Assembly: GCA_009776445.1 (NCBI GenBank)
Contig: WRNV01000017.1
Location: 1-33,817 of the forward strand
Source of the DNA: Oscillospiraceae bacterium
GTDB lineage: Bacteria; Bacillota; Clostridia; Oscillospirales; Oscillospiraceae
DNA length: 33,817 nucleotides
Reading direction: 5' to 3'
Shown: piece by piece, positions 1 through 7,411 of the stretch
How positions within the stretch are numbered: position 1 is the stretch's first letter
Layout: each line of letters starts with the position of its first letter
Notes under the pieces: generated by a model
Databases searched by the model: none
What the model saw: the letters and a program-made list of their open reading frames with translations, nothing else
What the model was told of the DNA's origin: nothing
Made by a program: the position numbers and the translations under genes

Positions 1-86
1 TTACAGGCTCCGCACACAAGTTTTGACAATTGTACAAGTTTTCGCCGCAGTACCAGTGCGTTGCCTGTATCCAACCTGTGTTTTTG
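1..86. repeat. Edge direct repeat, copy 1
   Basis: Bases 1-86 match 33732-33817 in the same orientation without gaps, with three mismatches by eye (83 of 86). Both copies encode, on the minus strand, the same Cys-rich C-terminal peptide. The true length of the repeat is unknown because both copies are cut by a window edge. Confidence 0.9.
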
Positions 87-205
87 GATGCCCACTGAAC
101 AGTTTCCAATTGGTTCAGAAATTTATGTATAATATATTTATAGGTATTGACGTTCGCGTCTGATTGTGGTAGTATACGCTCTACTAGCGATTTTTGTTGA
201 TTCAT
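1..205 (-). CDS. 3'-truncated unknown gene (C-terminal part beyond window)
   Basis: An open frame on the minus strand begins at an ATG at 205 and runs off the window at base 1 without a stop, giving about 68 residues beginning MNQQKSLVERILPQSD. Its last 28 residues include HWYCGENLYNCQNLCAEPV, which reappears with two substitutions in the minus-strand gene entering at 33817. The shared Cys-rich stretch with only conservative or codon-scale differences argues that this part is truly coding. I do not recognise the family. The 5' part is doubtful: it overlaps the promoter of the initiator tRNA, and no Shine-Dalgarno sequence precedes the ATG (that DNA is antisense tRNA). It may therefore be a 5'-truncated remnant of a gene rather than a working one. 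Confidence 0.4.
   Translation of the reverse strand, partial: MNQQKSLVERILPQSDANVNTYKYIIHKFLNQLETVQWASKNTGWIQATHWYCGENLYNCQNLCAEPV
147..175 (+). promoter_or_regulatory. Promoter of the initiator tRNA
   Basis: TTGACG at 147-152 and TAGTAT at 170-175 are separated by 17 bp, and TGG at 167-169 gives an extended -10 element. The tRNA 5' end lies about 38 bases downstream of the -10 box, which fits a short precursor leader. Confidence 0.7.
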
Positions 206-213
206 GACAATAT

Positions 214-290
<77 letters not shown>

Positions 291-293
291 TAT

Positions 294-324
294 CCCCTTG
301 GACCGCGACGGTTTGAGGGGTTTT
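294..324 (+). terminator. Rho-independent terminator of the tRNA
   Basis: A 12-bp stem (294-305 with 309-320, three G-T wobbles, CGA loop) is followed by four T residues. It starts four bases after the encoded CCA. Confidence 0.85.
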
Positions 325-387
325 CCCGTACCCAATATTTAATAAAACATAAAATGGACAATTCTGAGAAAGTAGAGGTTTTAAGCT

Positions 388-981
388 ATGCCAAAATTGT
401 ATTACCAAGGTCACGGGAGCTACCGCATAACCGACAATGATGGGCGCGTCATCTATGTTGACCCCTATGCCGGGGATGGCTACGATCTGCCCGCCGATAT
501 CATTCTTGTTACACATCAACATCAAGACCACAATCAAATCGACCGTTGCGCCCAAAAAGAGGATTGCGTGATTTTCACGAACAAAGAAGCTATCGAGGCG
601 GGAGGTTATATGACCTGCCATATCGACGATGCTGATATCTCAATTGAAGCCGTCGAAGCGTATAACGACAAACACAGCGTAGACGAGTGCGTAGGCTTTA
701 TCATAACGCTTGACGGCGTGAAGATATATGCCAGTGGCGATACGTCCAAAACGGAGCAGATGGCGACCTTTGCGCAACGTAAACTGGATTACGCCATCCT
801 CTGCGGCGACGGCAGATATAACATGGGACCCGCCGAAGCCGCCGACTGCGCGAGGCTTATCGGTGCGAAACATAACATGCTTGTCCATGTTATGCCTGGT
901 GAGAACATCCGCGAAATCGCCGAAAACTGGGAAGCGCCGAACAAGCTCATCCTCGGGCCAGGTGATGAAATAGATCTGTAA
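388..981 (+). CDS. Metallo-beta-lactamase-fold hydrolase (UlaG/YtnP-like small type)
   Basis: This 197-residue cytoplasmic protein has no signal peptide. The metal-binding signature is clear: THQHQDHNQID near residues 47-57 supplies the HxHxDH ligands, and SGDT near residue 115 matches the later conserved Asp region. A late His in NMLVHVMPG fits the final ligand. Short single-domain members of this superfamily, often annotated as MBL-fold metal-dependent hydrolases or UlaG-like lactonases, have this length and the opening pattern LYYQGHGSYRI. The substrate cannot be told from sequence. The start is supported by AGAGG at 374-378. It lies between the tRNA terminator and a hairpin at 996-1035 and appears monocistronic and unrelated to the secreted cluster. 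Confidence 0.88.
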   Translation: MPKLYYQGHGSYRITDNDGRVIYVDPYAGDGYDLPADIILVTHQHQDHNQIDRCAQKEDCVIFTNKEAIEAGGYMTCHIDDADISIEAVEAYNDKHSVDECVGFIITLDGVKIYASGDTSKTEQMATFAQRKLDYAILCGDGRYNMGPAEAADCARLIGAKHNMLVHVMPGENIREIAENWEAPNKLILGPGDEIDL

Positions 982-995
982 AAGTATACTATACT

Positions 996-1035
996 AAAGT
1001 CTGAAACTTGCCGAAAATCAAAAGTTTCAGACTTT
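996..1035. terminator. Terminator-like hairpin after the MBL gene
   Basis: A perfect 14-bp inverted repeat (996-1009 with 1022-1035) encloses a 12-base loop. A run of T is lacking, so termination efficiency is uncertain. Confidence 0.55.
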
Positions 1036-1121
1036 CACTTACCCAGAAGGCGCGTTTTTAATGATATGTTAAATTTTTGTTAAACAACCGATTTTATCCA
1101 GAAAAAACATTTTGACGTGTG

Positions 1122-1493
1122 TATAATGTACCCATGCGATAGCATGTAAAGGCAGTTTTACCGATAGCTGCCGGTTATACCTGAAGTCGTTATGATTCGC
1201 GGAATTATCGCGCAGAGCAACTTTATTAGCGCCTAAGCGAGGCGTCAAAACCTGTTGGTGTTTTTTCGCGCCGCAAGCGTTGACGCTGGGTCAGGGCGGC
1301 AAATAGACAAGCAAGAACCGCAAATCTTTACGCCCTTGGGTGTAATAGTTTTTGAGGACATTGTCGTAGTATGCCGTTTATAGGTTTTCGAGGACTCGGA
1401 AACTACCGGGGGGAAAGCGGCGTGACAGCGAAGGAGTGTTCCAGCGTTTTTTCGGTCGAAATTCTATTATGTAATAAGAAAGTAGGTAATTTT
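1122..1493 (+). other. Long structured leader or unidentified RNA upstream of the GH92 gene
   Basis: This gene-free stretch starts with a TATAAT box at 1122-1127 (no good -35 at 17 bp). It holds a chain of hairpins: CATGC-GATA-GCATG just after the -10 box, GGCAG/CTGCC, CGCG/CGCG, CGCCT/AGGCG, and a 7-bp GCGTCAA/TTGACGC pair enclosing about 34 bases, which competes with the CGCCT/AGGCG stem. A further hairpin near 1331-1346 (TACGCC/GGTGTA) follows. The last 120 bases are purine-rich and run into the ribosome site AGTAGG before the ATG at 1494. I compared the sequence mentally with c-di-GMP, c-di-AMP, SAM, lysine, T-box, ZTP and cobalamin signatures and found no match. It may be a novel riboswitch, a stand-alone RNA, or simply a long 5' UTR. 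Confidence 0.4.
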
Positions 1494-4400
1494 ATGAGTA
1501 ATAAATCTGTGTACAGGAAATTGTCCCTGGCGCTTGTTTTTGTTCTAGCCTTTGTTTTAGCTGTTGGCGCTATCCCTGTGACGCCGCTGCTCGAAACTGT
1601 GTACGCGGCTGGAAACCCGACCTCGTTTTTCAGCTCTTTTGAAGCTACGGACGACCCTGTCGCCATAACAGACAAGTTAGGCAATACTGAAGGCATCACG
1701 GCTCAACCGCTCGGTTCCTATATAGGCGCCGGGGGCAGCAGCGCAGGTACTATCCGTATCGCCGGCGACCTGATGAAGTGCGTCGCGGCTGTAACCCAGA
1801 CAAGCGGCGGATCTCTCGGCAGTGCAAGTGAAGATGTTACCAAGCTGGCTGACAACAATCAAAGCACAAAATGGTGCTGGACTTCGGCGGCTGCTTACAC
1901 AAACAGTAATAACTGGGCGAAGTATGAAATGATGCAGCCATACGCCGCTACGACATATTGCCTGGTAGGCGCTAACGACAACAGTTCAAACGCCTCCCGC
2001 CGCCCCTATTCCTGGACTGTACAGGGGTCTAATGACAATTCCAACTGGACTAACCTGCACCAAAATACGAACGGTGGTTTTCCAACGGCGAACTACGGTG
2101 TTATAACATTCACCTTTGAAAACACAACGGAGTATCTGTATTACAGGTTGGTCATCAATTCTCTGGGAACAAATGGCAGCACAAGCGCGGCGATGCTCCA
2201 GATTGCGGACTGGTCTATCGGTACGGGCGTTGGCGACCAGGTCGAGCCTCCAGTCCTGCCGACCACCGGCAGTATGACTATTTCAGCAGTTTCGCCTTCC
2301 ATCAAATGGAACACTGTAGCAAACAACGGATGGACCGGAAAGAGGGCGCTAGGCGTCGCGGCAAAACATACTCAAGAAGGCCGCGTGTATGGATCTGCGG
2401 TTATATACGAATTTGGCGCCGACGAGGAAATCCTTGTCACACCGACGACGGACCTTTCATACATGGTAGCGCCATCTTTTAATGAGCTGGCTGACGCGAT
2501 GAATAACGAGTTTGGACATTATCCCAGCCAACATGTCAGTATTGATCTTCGCTTTACCGATGGTACATACCTGAGTAAACTTAACTGCTACGACTCGCAC
2601 GGCGTACTTATGGACCCGCAGTCGCAGTTTGAAGGCCGCTGCATGTGGGAAGGTATGTGGAACAAAGTTTTGGCAAGAATCGGCGACGTCGCCGCCGGCA
2701 AGCTGATCGACCAAATACTAGTTTCATATGACAATAAAGACGGAAAGAACGGTTGGTCGTTTGAAGCTTACTTCGACGACATCCGCATCACGGAGAAACG
2801 TTCCGACGACCCCACAGCCCAGAACTTTGACCTGGCGTTTGACGCCACAGGCAAGATTATCCACCCGTCGGAACTGACAGACATCCGCCGCGGGTCCAAC
2901 TCGTCCGGCGGCACGTTCTCGCGCGGGAACCAGGGAGCGGACGTCTGTACACCTATGGGCTTCAACTTCTGGGCGCCGCAGACGCAGGTCGCCACAAACG
3001 ACCCATACGAGTGGCAGGTCCGCAACAACACGACGACTAACTTACCAACGCTGCGCGGGTTTGACTTTAACCACAGAGCTAGCCGCTGGATCAACGACTT
3101 CAACACATTTGTATTTCTGCCAAATATCGAAGCGACGCTGACCAGCTCCACTATGGCTACTGGTACCCGCGGATATCCATTTTCACATAATAACGAGATC
3201 GCTAAAGCCTACTATTACAGCGTCGTCACAAATAACAACATTAAGACAGAGCTCACGCCGACGAACCACGGCGCCTCCGCAAGGATAACATTCCCGAGTG
3301 ACGCAACTTACCGTAATATCTTCTTTGACGGCGTCGGCACATCGGCAAGGAGTCCCGGCAGCTACACCGCAAAAGACGACGAGTATACTTTTTCTGTAAA
3401 TAACAGCCGTAACGGGAGCCAAATGGAGTATGTTTATATTTGGTTCAGCGAAACGCCGACGTCTAAGAACACAATCTCAGGTTTGAACGGAGCGGCGTCA
3501 TACGCGCGTTTTGCGAATACGGTTGACACAGTCGAGATGAGGATAGGGACGTCCTACATAAGCATCGAGCAGGCTATTAAAAACTGCGAGATGGAAGTCA
3601 AGACGACGTTTGATCAGACGAAAGCCGCAGCTCAGGAAGAATGGGACGAACTGATGAACAGGACGTTGGTTCAGGATTTTGCCCCAGCCGGATGGGACGG
3701 CAATGTGGATACGCTGCCGCTCAAGACGCTCGACGGACTCGTAACGTTCTATTCAAATGTCTATAAGCTTTGCTGCTGGCCGACGTCAGGATATGAAAAC
3801 ACAGGCGACGCCGCCAACCCTGTATACCAGTATAGAACACCATATGGCGGCACTGTTAAAAATGGCCCGATCTACTTCAATAACGGTTTCTGGGATGTTT
3901 ATAAAGCCACATGGAGCGCATATGGGCTGCTATACCCCAAGTGGAGCACGCTGGGCCTCAACGGGCTGGTTAACCACTACATGGACAGCGGATTTATCCC
4001 ACGTTGGAGCGCGCCTGCGGGTACAAACTCGATGGTTGGCACGAGTTCCGACATCGTTTTGGGCACGGCTGCAATGAGAGGGCTGGAATTCGACATTCAG
4101 AGGGCTTTTGAGTCGGCAGTGAAGAACGCGACGGTCAACAACACGAGCAATCTTACAAACGGTGGGCGCGACTCGCTGACAACGGCCATCTTCTACGGTT
4201 ATAACCCTGGTACAGGCTCAAGTTCAGACAAGCTGTCATGGGGTCTTGAAAGCTATATTAACGATTTCGGCATCGCGCAAATGGCGCGCAAGCTTGGTTA
4301 CACCGATCAGGCTGCGTATTACATGGCAAGAGCTGTGAACTACGTGAATTACTGGAATCCTGCCAATGTAACCGATATATTCTCAGGCGATACGATAACC

Positions 4401-6350
4401 GGCGGATGGCTCCGTCAGAAAGCCGCGCCAAACGCGACGACTGGCGACGCCTCGTGGGCGGCTACCTTTAACCCATACGCATGGCTCAACGGATATACCG
4501 AGACAAACGCGTGGGATATGGTCGTTACGGTTTCAGACGCCCAAGGCCTGGATAACCTGCTTAAGAATTCTGGCGGAAGTCTGGAACAGCGCCTGGACGA
4601 CGTGTTTACAACTACATCGAGTTTCTACGGCGGAGGTTATGGAATAATCCATGAAGGCAGAGAGCATTCCGCAGTTAAAATGGGGCAGTACGGGCATAGT
4701 AACCAGCCAGCGCACCAGGTTCCATACTTCTATAATTTCACGGACGCGCCGTGGAAAACACAACTGTATGTCCGTGATATCCTAGACAGGTTATATACTG
4801 GTTGGGAAGTCGGATACGGCTATCCTGGAGACGAAGATAACGGGGAGATGTCCGGCACAGCCGTCATGTCAGCGCTCGGTTTCGGATCCACGTCGCTCGG
4901 TTGGGATGAGTTTTACCTGACGACGCCTTATTTTCCACATATAACCATTACCCGCGACGATGGATCGGTTGTCGATATATACGCGCCTGGTGTAAGCATG
5001 ACTAACAAATATATCCAGAGCATGAAACTCAACGGCGTCGATTACAATAAGACATACATATCTAGCAAAGATTTGTACGGCGCACCGTATACTAAGCTTG
5101 AGTACGTTGTAGGCCCACAACCTGGCGAATGGGGAACGGCCGCCGACTCAAAACCGAACTCAATAACGGCGCCCGGCGTTGAGCCTCAACCGATGGTTGA
5201 CTTGACAAAGGGTTATACCAATCGCGGCGGCGACGCCATCATTACCGGTGGTGGGACCTTCAGTAGCGATGCCAACTTGTTCAACAACTCCGAAACCGCG
5301 ACCGCAACCGCTACCTTTGCCAGCGGCATCTGGGCCGGTTATAGGTTCGCCGAGCCTCAAGTTGTGCATATGTATACAATATCCACTGGGACTACTCCGG
5401 CTCAAAACCCGCGCTCATGGGTGTTTGAAGCTTCAAACGACGGCACGAATTGGGATATCCTTGATGAGAGGACAAATGTTACGTTTGGGTTTGATACCCG
5501 GGCGCTGGGCGGCGTTGGAACCCCAGTGACAAAAGAACAGGCGCTGACGCAAGGTACAGTCTGGATGGCGACCGGTTCAACACGAGGAACAGAGACTAAT
5601 TCGCAAAGCACCATGCCATTTGGCATAATCAACAACAAGGCGTATACGCAATACCGCTTAAGGTTTACCGCAACCAACGGCAACGCCACACTCGGGATCT
5701 CTGAAATTGAGTTCATGGGCTTTGCTAACCCGGACGAGGCGTACCTTGTGTCCGCGCTAGATAAGCAGACTAACGGGACCTATCGCCTTAGCGCGGCTGG
5801 TGTCACGAGTTTTGACGTTAACCTGCCCAGAATGCCAGTAGCGGACGTTAAGGTAACAGTCTCAGACAAAAATGGCGACTATACCGAAAGCGTTGTGTTT
5901 ACGCCGGACAACTTCAGCGTGAAGCAGTCATTTGCGATCGCGGAAGGGCTCAAAGGCGCGGCATCGGCTGAACTGAAGATAAGTATTGAAAGCGAAGATC
6001 CGACGTTCAACACCGTATTCGAAACGGTCAAATACGGCGGTTTGGCTTTCGACGCTTCTCTGGACGGCGCTTTTGCCGCTGGCGCAACAATAACCGCGAA
6101 GGCGAAAGTCTCAAATTTGCAGGCGTACGCGTCGGATGGCATAATTGCGATTTTCGCCATGTACAATGGCAAAGGACAGATGGTGGACCATGCCATCGTA
6201 AACGTAGCCGCGATGGCATCCGGAGAAAATCAAGAGGTAAGCAAGACATTCGAAGTTCCGATTGGCGCGGCAGGCTACACCGTCAGCGTGTTCTTCTGGG
6301 ACAACGACTATATCCCACTAAATGAAAAAACCACCTTCACACAGAACTAA
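1494..6350 (+). CDS. Secreted GH92 alpha-mannosidase with two discoidin (F5/8 C) domains
   Basis: The protein has 1618 residues. The chosen ATG at 1494 opens a signal peptide (MSNKSVYRKLSLALVFVLAF, Ala-X-Ala-like end near residue 38) and follows AGTAGG; the open frame extends upstream to 1371 but that part has no secretory character. A discoidin-like domain lies near 115-245 (WTVQGSNDNSNW), followed by a beta-sandwich. The GH92 N-terminal domain is near 440-690 (PFSHNNEIAKAYYYSV, FP turn). The catalytic alpha/alpha barrel follows, with NNGFWDVYKATWSAYGLLYP near 792 and the GDEDNGEMSG-ALGF signature near 1112. A second discoidin domain is near 1240-1412 (WVFEASNDGTNWDIL), then a C-terminal beta domain. 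GH92 enzymes are calcium-dependent exo-alpha-mannosidases acting on N-glycans or mannan; the exact linkage is not predictable. No dockerin or anchor is visible, so it is probably released or held by its discoidin domains. Confidence 0.88.
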   Translation: MSNKSVYRKLSLALVFVLAFVLAVGAIPVTPLLETVYAAGNPTSFFSSFEATDDPVAITDKLGNTEGITAQPLGSYIGAGGSSAGTIRIAGDLMKCVAAVTQTSGGSLGSASEDVTKLADNNQSTKWCWTSAAAYTNSNNWAKYEMMQPYAATTYCLVGANDNSSNASRRPYSWTVQGSNDNSNWTNLHQNTNGGFPTANYGVITFTFENTTEYLYYRLVINSLGTNGSTSAAMLQIADWSIGTGVGDQVEPPVLPTTGSMTISAVSPSIKWNTVANNGWTGKRALGVAAKHTQEGRVYGSAVIYEFGADEEILVTPTTDLSYMVAPSFNELADAMNNEFGHYPSQHVSIDLRFTDGTYLSKLNCYDSHGVLMDPQSQFEGRCMWEGMWNKVLARIGDVAAGKLIDQILVSYDNKDGKNGWSFEAYFDDIRITEKRSDDPTAQNFDLAFDATGKIIHPSELTDIRRGSNSSGGTFSRGNQGADVCTPMGFNFWAPQTQVATNDPYEWQVRNNTTTNLPTLRGFDFNHRASRWINDFNTFVFLPNIEATLTSSTMATGTRGYPFSHNNEIAKAYYYSVVTNNNIKTELTPTNHGASARITFPSDATYRNIFFDGVGTSARSPGSYTAKDDEYTFSVNNSRNGSQMEYVYIWFSETPTSKNTISGLNGAASYARFANTVDTVEMRIGTSYISIEQAIKNCEMEVKTTFDQTKAAAQEEWDELMNRTLVQDFAPAGWDGNVDTLPLKTLDGLVTFYSNVYKLCCWPTSGYENTGDAANPVYQYRTPYGGTVKNGPIYFNNGFWDVYKATWSAYGLLYPKWSTLGLNGLVNHYMDSGFIPRWSAPAGTNSMVGTSSDIVLGTAAMRGLEFDIQRAFESAVKNATVNNTSNLTNGGRDSLTTAIFYGYNPGTGSSSDKLSWGLESYINDFGIAQMARKLGYTDQAAYYMARAVNYVNYWNPANVTDIFSGDTITGGWLRQKAAPNATTGDASWAATFNPYAWLNGYTETNAWDMVVTVSDAQGLDNLLKNSGGSLEQRLDDVFTTTSSFYGGGYGIIHEGREHSAVKMGQYGHSNQPAHQVPYFYNFTDAPWKTQLYVRDILDRLYTGWEVGYGYPGDEDNGEMSGTAVMSALGFGSTSLGWDEFYLTTPYFPHITITRDDGSVVDIYAPGVSMTNKYIQSMKLNGVDYNKTYISSKDLYGAPYTKLEYVVGPQPGEWGTAADSKPNSITAPGVEPQPMVDLTKGYTNRGGDAIITGGGTFSSDANLFNNSETATATATFASGIWAGYRFAEPQVVHMYTISTGTTPAQNPRSWVFEASNDGTNWDILDERTNVTFGFDTRALGGVGTPVTKEQALTQGTVWMATGSTRGTETNSQSTMPFGIINNKAYTQYRLRFTATNGNATLGISEIEFMGFANPDEAYLVSALDKQTNGTYRLSAAGVTSFDVNLPRMPVADVKVTVSDKNGDYTESVVFTPDNFSVKQSFAIAEGLKGAASAELKISIESEDPTFNTVFETVKYGGLAFDASLDGAFAAGATITAKAKVSNLQAYASDGIIAIFAMYNGKGQMVDHAIVNVAAMASGENQEVSKTFEVPIGAAGYTVSVFFWDNDYIPLNEKTTFTQN

Positions 6351-6372
6351 ACGCAACATATAATAGAATCAT

Positions 6373-6427
6373 TGGCATGAATGGTCGTTATTTTGGCGTC
6401 AAACGTTGAAATTCCCCATTCATGCCA
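6373..6427 (+). terminator. Hairpin downstream of the GH92 gene
   Basis: A 12-bp inverted repeat (6373-6384 with 6416-6427) encloses about 31 bases and is followed by AT-rich DNA. It lies between convergent genes and could serve both strands. The long loop makes it a weaker terminator candidate than the others. Confidence 0.45.
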
Positions 6428-6464
6428 TATTTATATCTATTCATGTTCATACCAAAAGCTTCTA

Positions 6465-6641
6465 TTACTCTGACGGAATTATTAACGCGCAGAGCAAATA
6501 CGCAATCCATCCGAAACCAGGGATAACGATTGCAAGTACACGGACAATGATCGGATCAATATTAAAATACTCACCGATACCCCCGCAAACTCCAGCGATA
6601 ATGCGATTCCTTTGTGAACGGTACAAGCGCCTGGGTTCCAT
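6465..6641 (-). CDS. Small PspC-domain membrane protein
   Basis: The protein has 58 residues and starts MEPRRLYRSQRNRIIAGVCG. This is a complete PspC domain: a basic N-terminus, the GVCGGIGEYFNIDPIIVR signature, and one hydrophobic membrane span (VLAIVIPGFGWIAYLLCALI) ending IPSE. Stand-alone PspC proteins of this length are common in Gram-positive bacteria and are linked to envelope stress, although their exact role there is unsettled. The start at 6641 is preferred over the upstream ATG at 6650 because AGAGAGG lies nine bases before it and directly abuts the other. A good promoter (6675-6703) precedes it. It converges on the GH92 gene and faces away from the secreted cluster. Confidence 0.9.
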   Translation of the reverse strand: MEPRRLYRSQRNRIIAGVCGGIGEYFNIDPIIVRVLAIVIPGFGWIAYLLCALIIPSE

Positions 6642-6674
6642 GCTGATCATCCTCTCTTTTTTGTAGATGGTGAA

Positions 6675-6703
6675 ATTATAACACACACAGCAAGCAACCA
6701 CAA
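6675..6703 (-). promoter_or_regulatory. Promoter of the pspC-like gene
   Basis: On the minus strand TTGTGG (6698-6703) and TATAAT (6675-6680) are spaced by 17 bp, with TGT directly before the -10 box giving an extended -10. The start codon lies about 34 bases downstream. Confidence 0.75.
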
Positions 6704-6894
6704 TTAAACAGGTCTTAAAAATGTGTTAAGCTTGACATGTGACGATGTGTACGACTTCGATTTCAATTGTTTTCGCTTTGCATCAGTGTCACTGGGCTAA
6801 AATTACACAATCACAAACGCGTCCGAATCAAAAGCGTCCCTAAACCCTAGTGCGTGAATGAATTGATCCAGAAAGACATGTCCTGGGAGTTCAG

Positions 6895-6990
6895 TATTAT
6901 ATAGTTGGATTCTCTGAGACTGATGTAAAACTCAAACCAGGCGATATCTTGACTAAAATAGTAAAGTTTTATTTTAAAGTGAAAAATGGC
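6895..6990 (+). repeat. Eroded repeated fragment, copy A (partner 12068-12155)
   Basis: A block containing GCGATATCTTGACTAAAA then AGTAAAGTT recurs at 12068-12155. In this copy one frame reads KLKPGDILTKIVKFYFK, and a matching peptide (LKVGDILTKKVKFYFN) can be read in the partner only after a frame change. It looks like the decayed tail of a coding sequence that was duplicated together with the promoter-leader blocks. The rest of 6704-7030 holds no gene I can support. Confidence 0.5.
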
Positions 6991-7030
6991 GTAAAATGGT
7001 GTAAATAAACTGAAAATTTACTTTTAGAAA

Positions 7031-7205
7031 GCTTGAAAACAAATTGTGAATGTTGTAGAATGTGCGCGGTAGAATGTACGCGTATGAAACTGCATACAGG
7101 AAAACGATACCGGTTGATAGTTCCAGAAATAAGAGAGAGGTATTCAGAAAGAAAATCTTGCTTTGCCAACCACTTTAAATACCCATTTGACGTCAAGAAT
7201 ACCGT
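7031..7205 (+). promoter_or_regulatory. Conserved promoter-leader block, copy A
   Basis: TTGAAA (7033-7038) and TAGAAT (7056-7061) are 17 bp apart, and the spacer AATTGTGAATGTTG matches copies at 12331 and 23850. The transcribed part carries GATAGTTCCAGAAAT, a GAGA-containing hairpin and AGAAAGAAAA, then GTCAAGAATAC, all in the same order as the other copies. The hairpin arms differ from copies B and C. This block would drive the subtilase gene at 7412, with a leader of about 340 bases that contains a dockerin remnant. Confidence 0.7.
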
Positions 7206-7296
7206 TGCCGATTCATGACAAGGACCAACCATTGAAGAAATAAGATTGCAAGATTGCGTTATTACCTGGCTATCAGACAATAGCAGTTTTTGATAA

Positions 7297-7410
7297 TCCG
7301 ATGGTTACAATTTCAGCGACAATAGATATATAAACGACGCAGATATGACCATCCTGTGGATGATAAGCAATTATAACCAAAGCGGAATCACAATTAAAAG
7401 GAAGGTTTAA
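7297..7410 (+). pseudogene. Remnant of a dockerin gene 3' end
   Basis: The open stretch reads SDGYNFSDNRYINDADMTIL and continues WMISNYNQSG to a stop at 7408-7410, one base before the next gene's ATG. It aligns with the last half of the dockerin that ends the following gene (DGYINDADLTILW, NYNRSG). There is no start codon and a stop precedes it at 7294-7296. It is therefore the tail of a lost dockerin-bearing gene left between promoter copy A and the subtilase gene. Its 3' end also supplies the AAGGAAGG ribosome site for 7412. Confidence 0.75.
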
Positions 7411-7411
7411 C

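Noticed and set aside
1371-1493. 41-residue N-terminal extension of the GH92 protein
   Set aside because: The extension has no secretory character, whereas ATG 1494 gives a normal signal peptide and has a ribosome site.
1122-1493. Known riboswitch (c-di-GMP, c-di-AMP, T-box and others)
   Set aside because: None of the core motifs I know was found; kept only as an unidentified leader.
7033-7218. 61-residue Cys-containing plus-strand frame
   Set aside because: It overlaps the -35 and -10 boxes of promoter copy A, and the frame is not kept in copies B and C.
6969-7280. Minus-strand frame with a counterpart at 23796-23996
   Set aside because: The shared peptide (AHILQH-QFVFK) is just the reverse reading of the conserved promoter-leader block; start sites and ribosome sites are lacking and copy B does not keep it.
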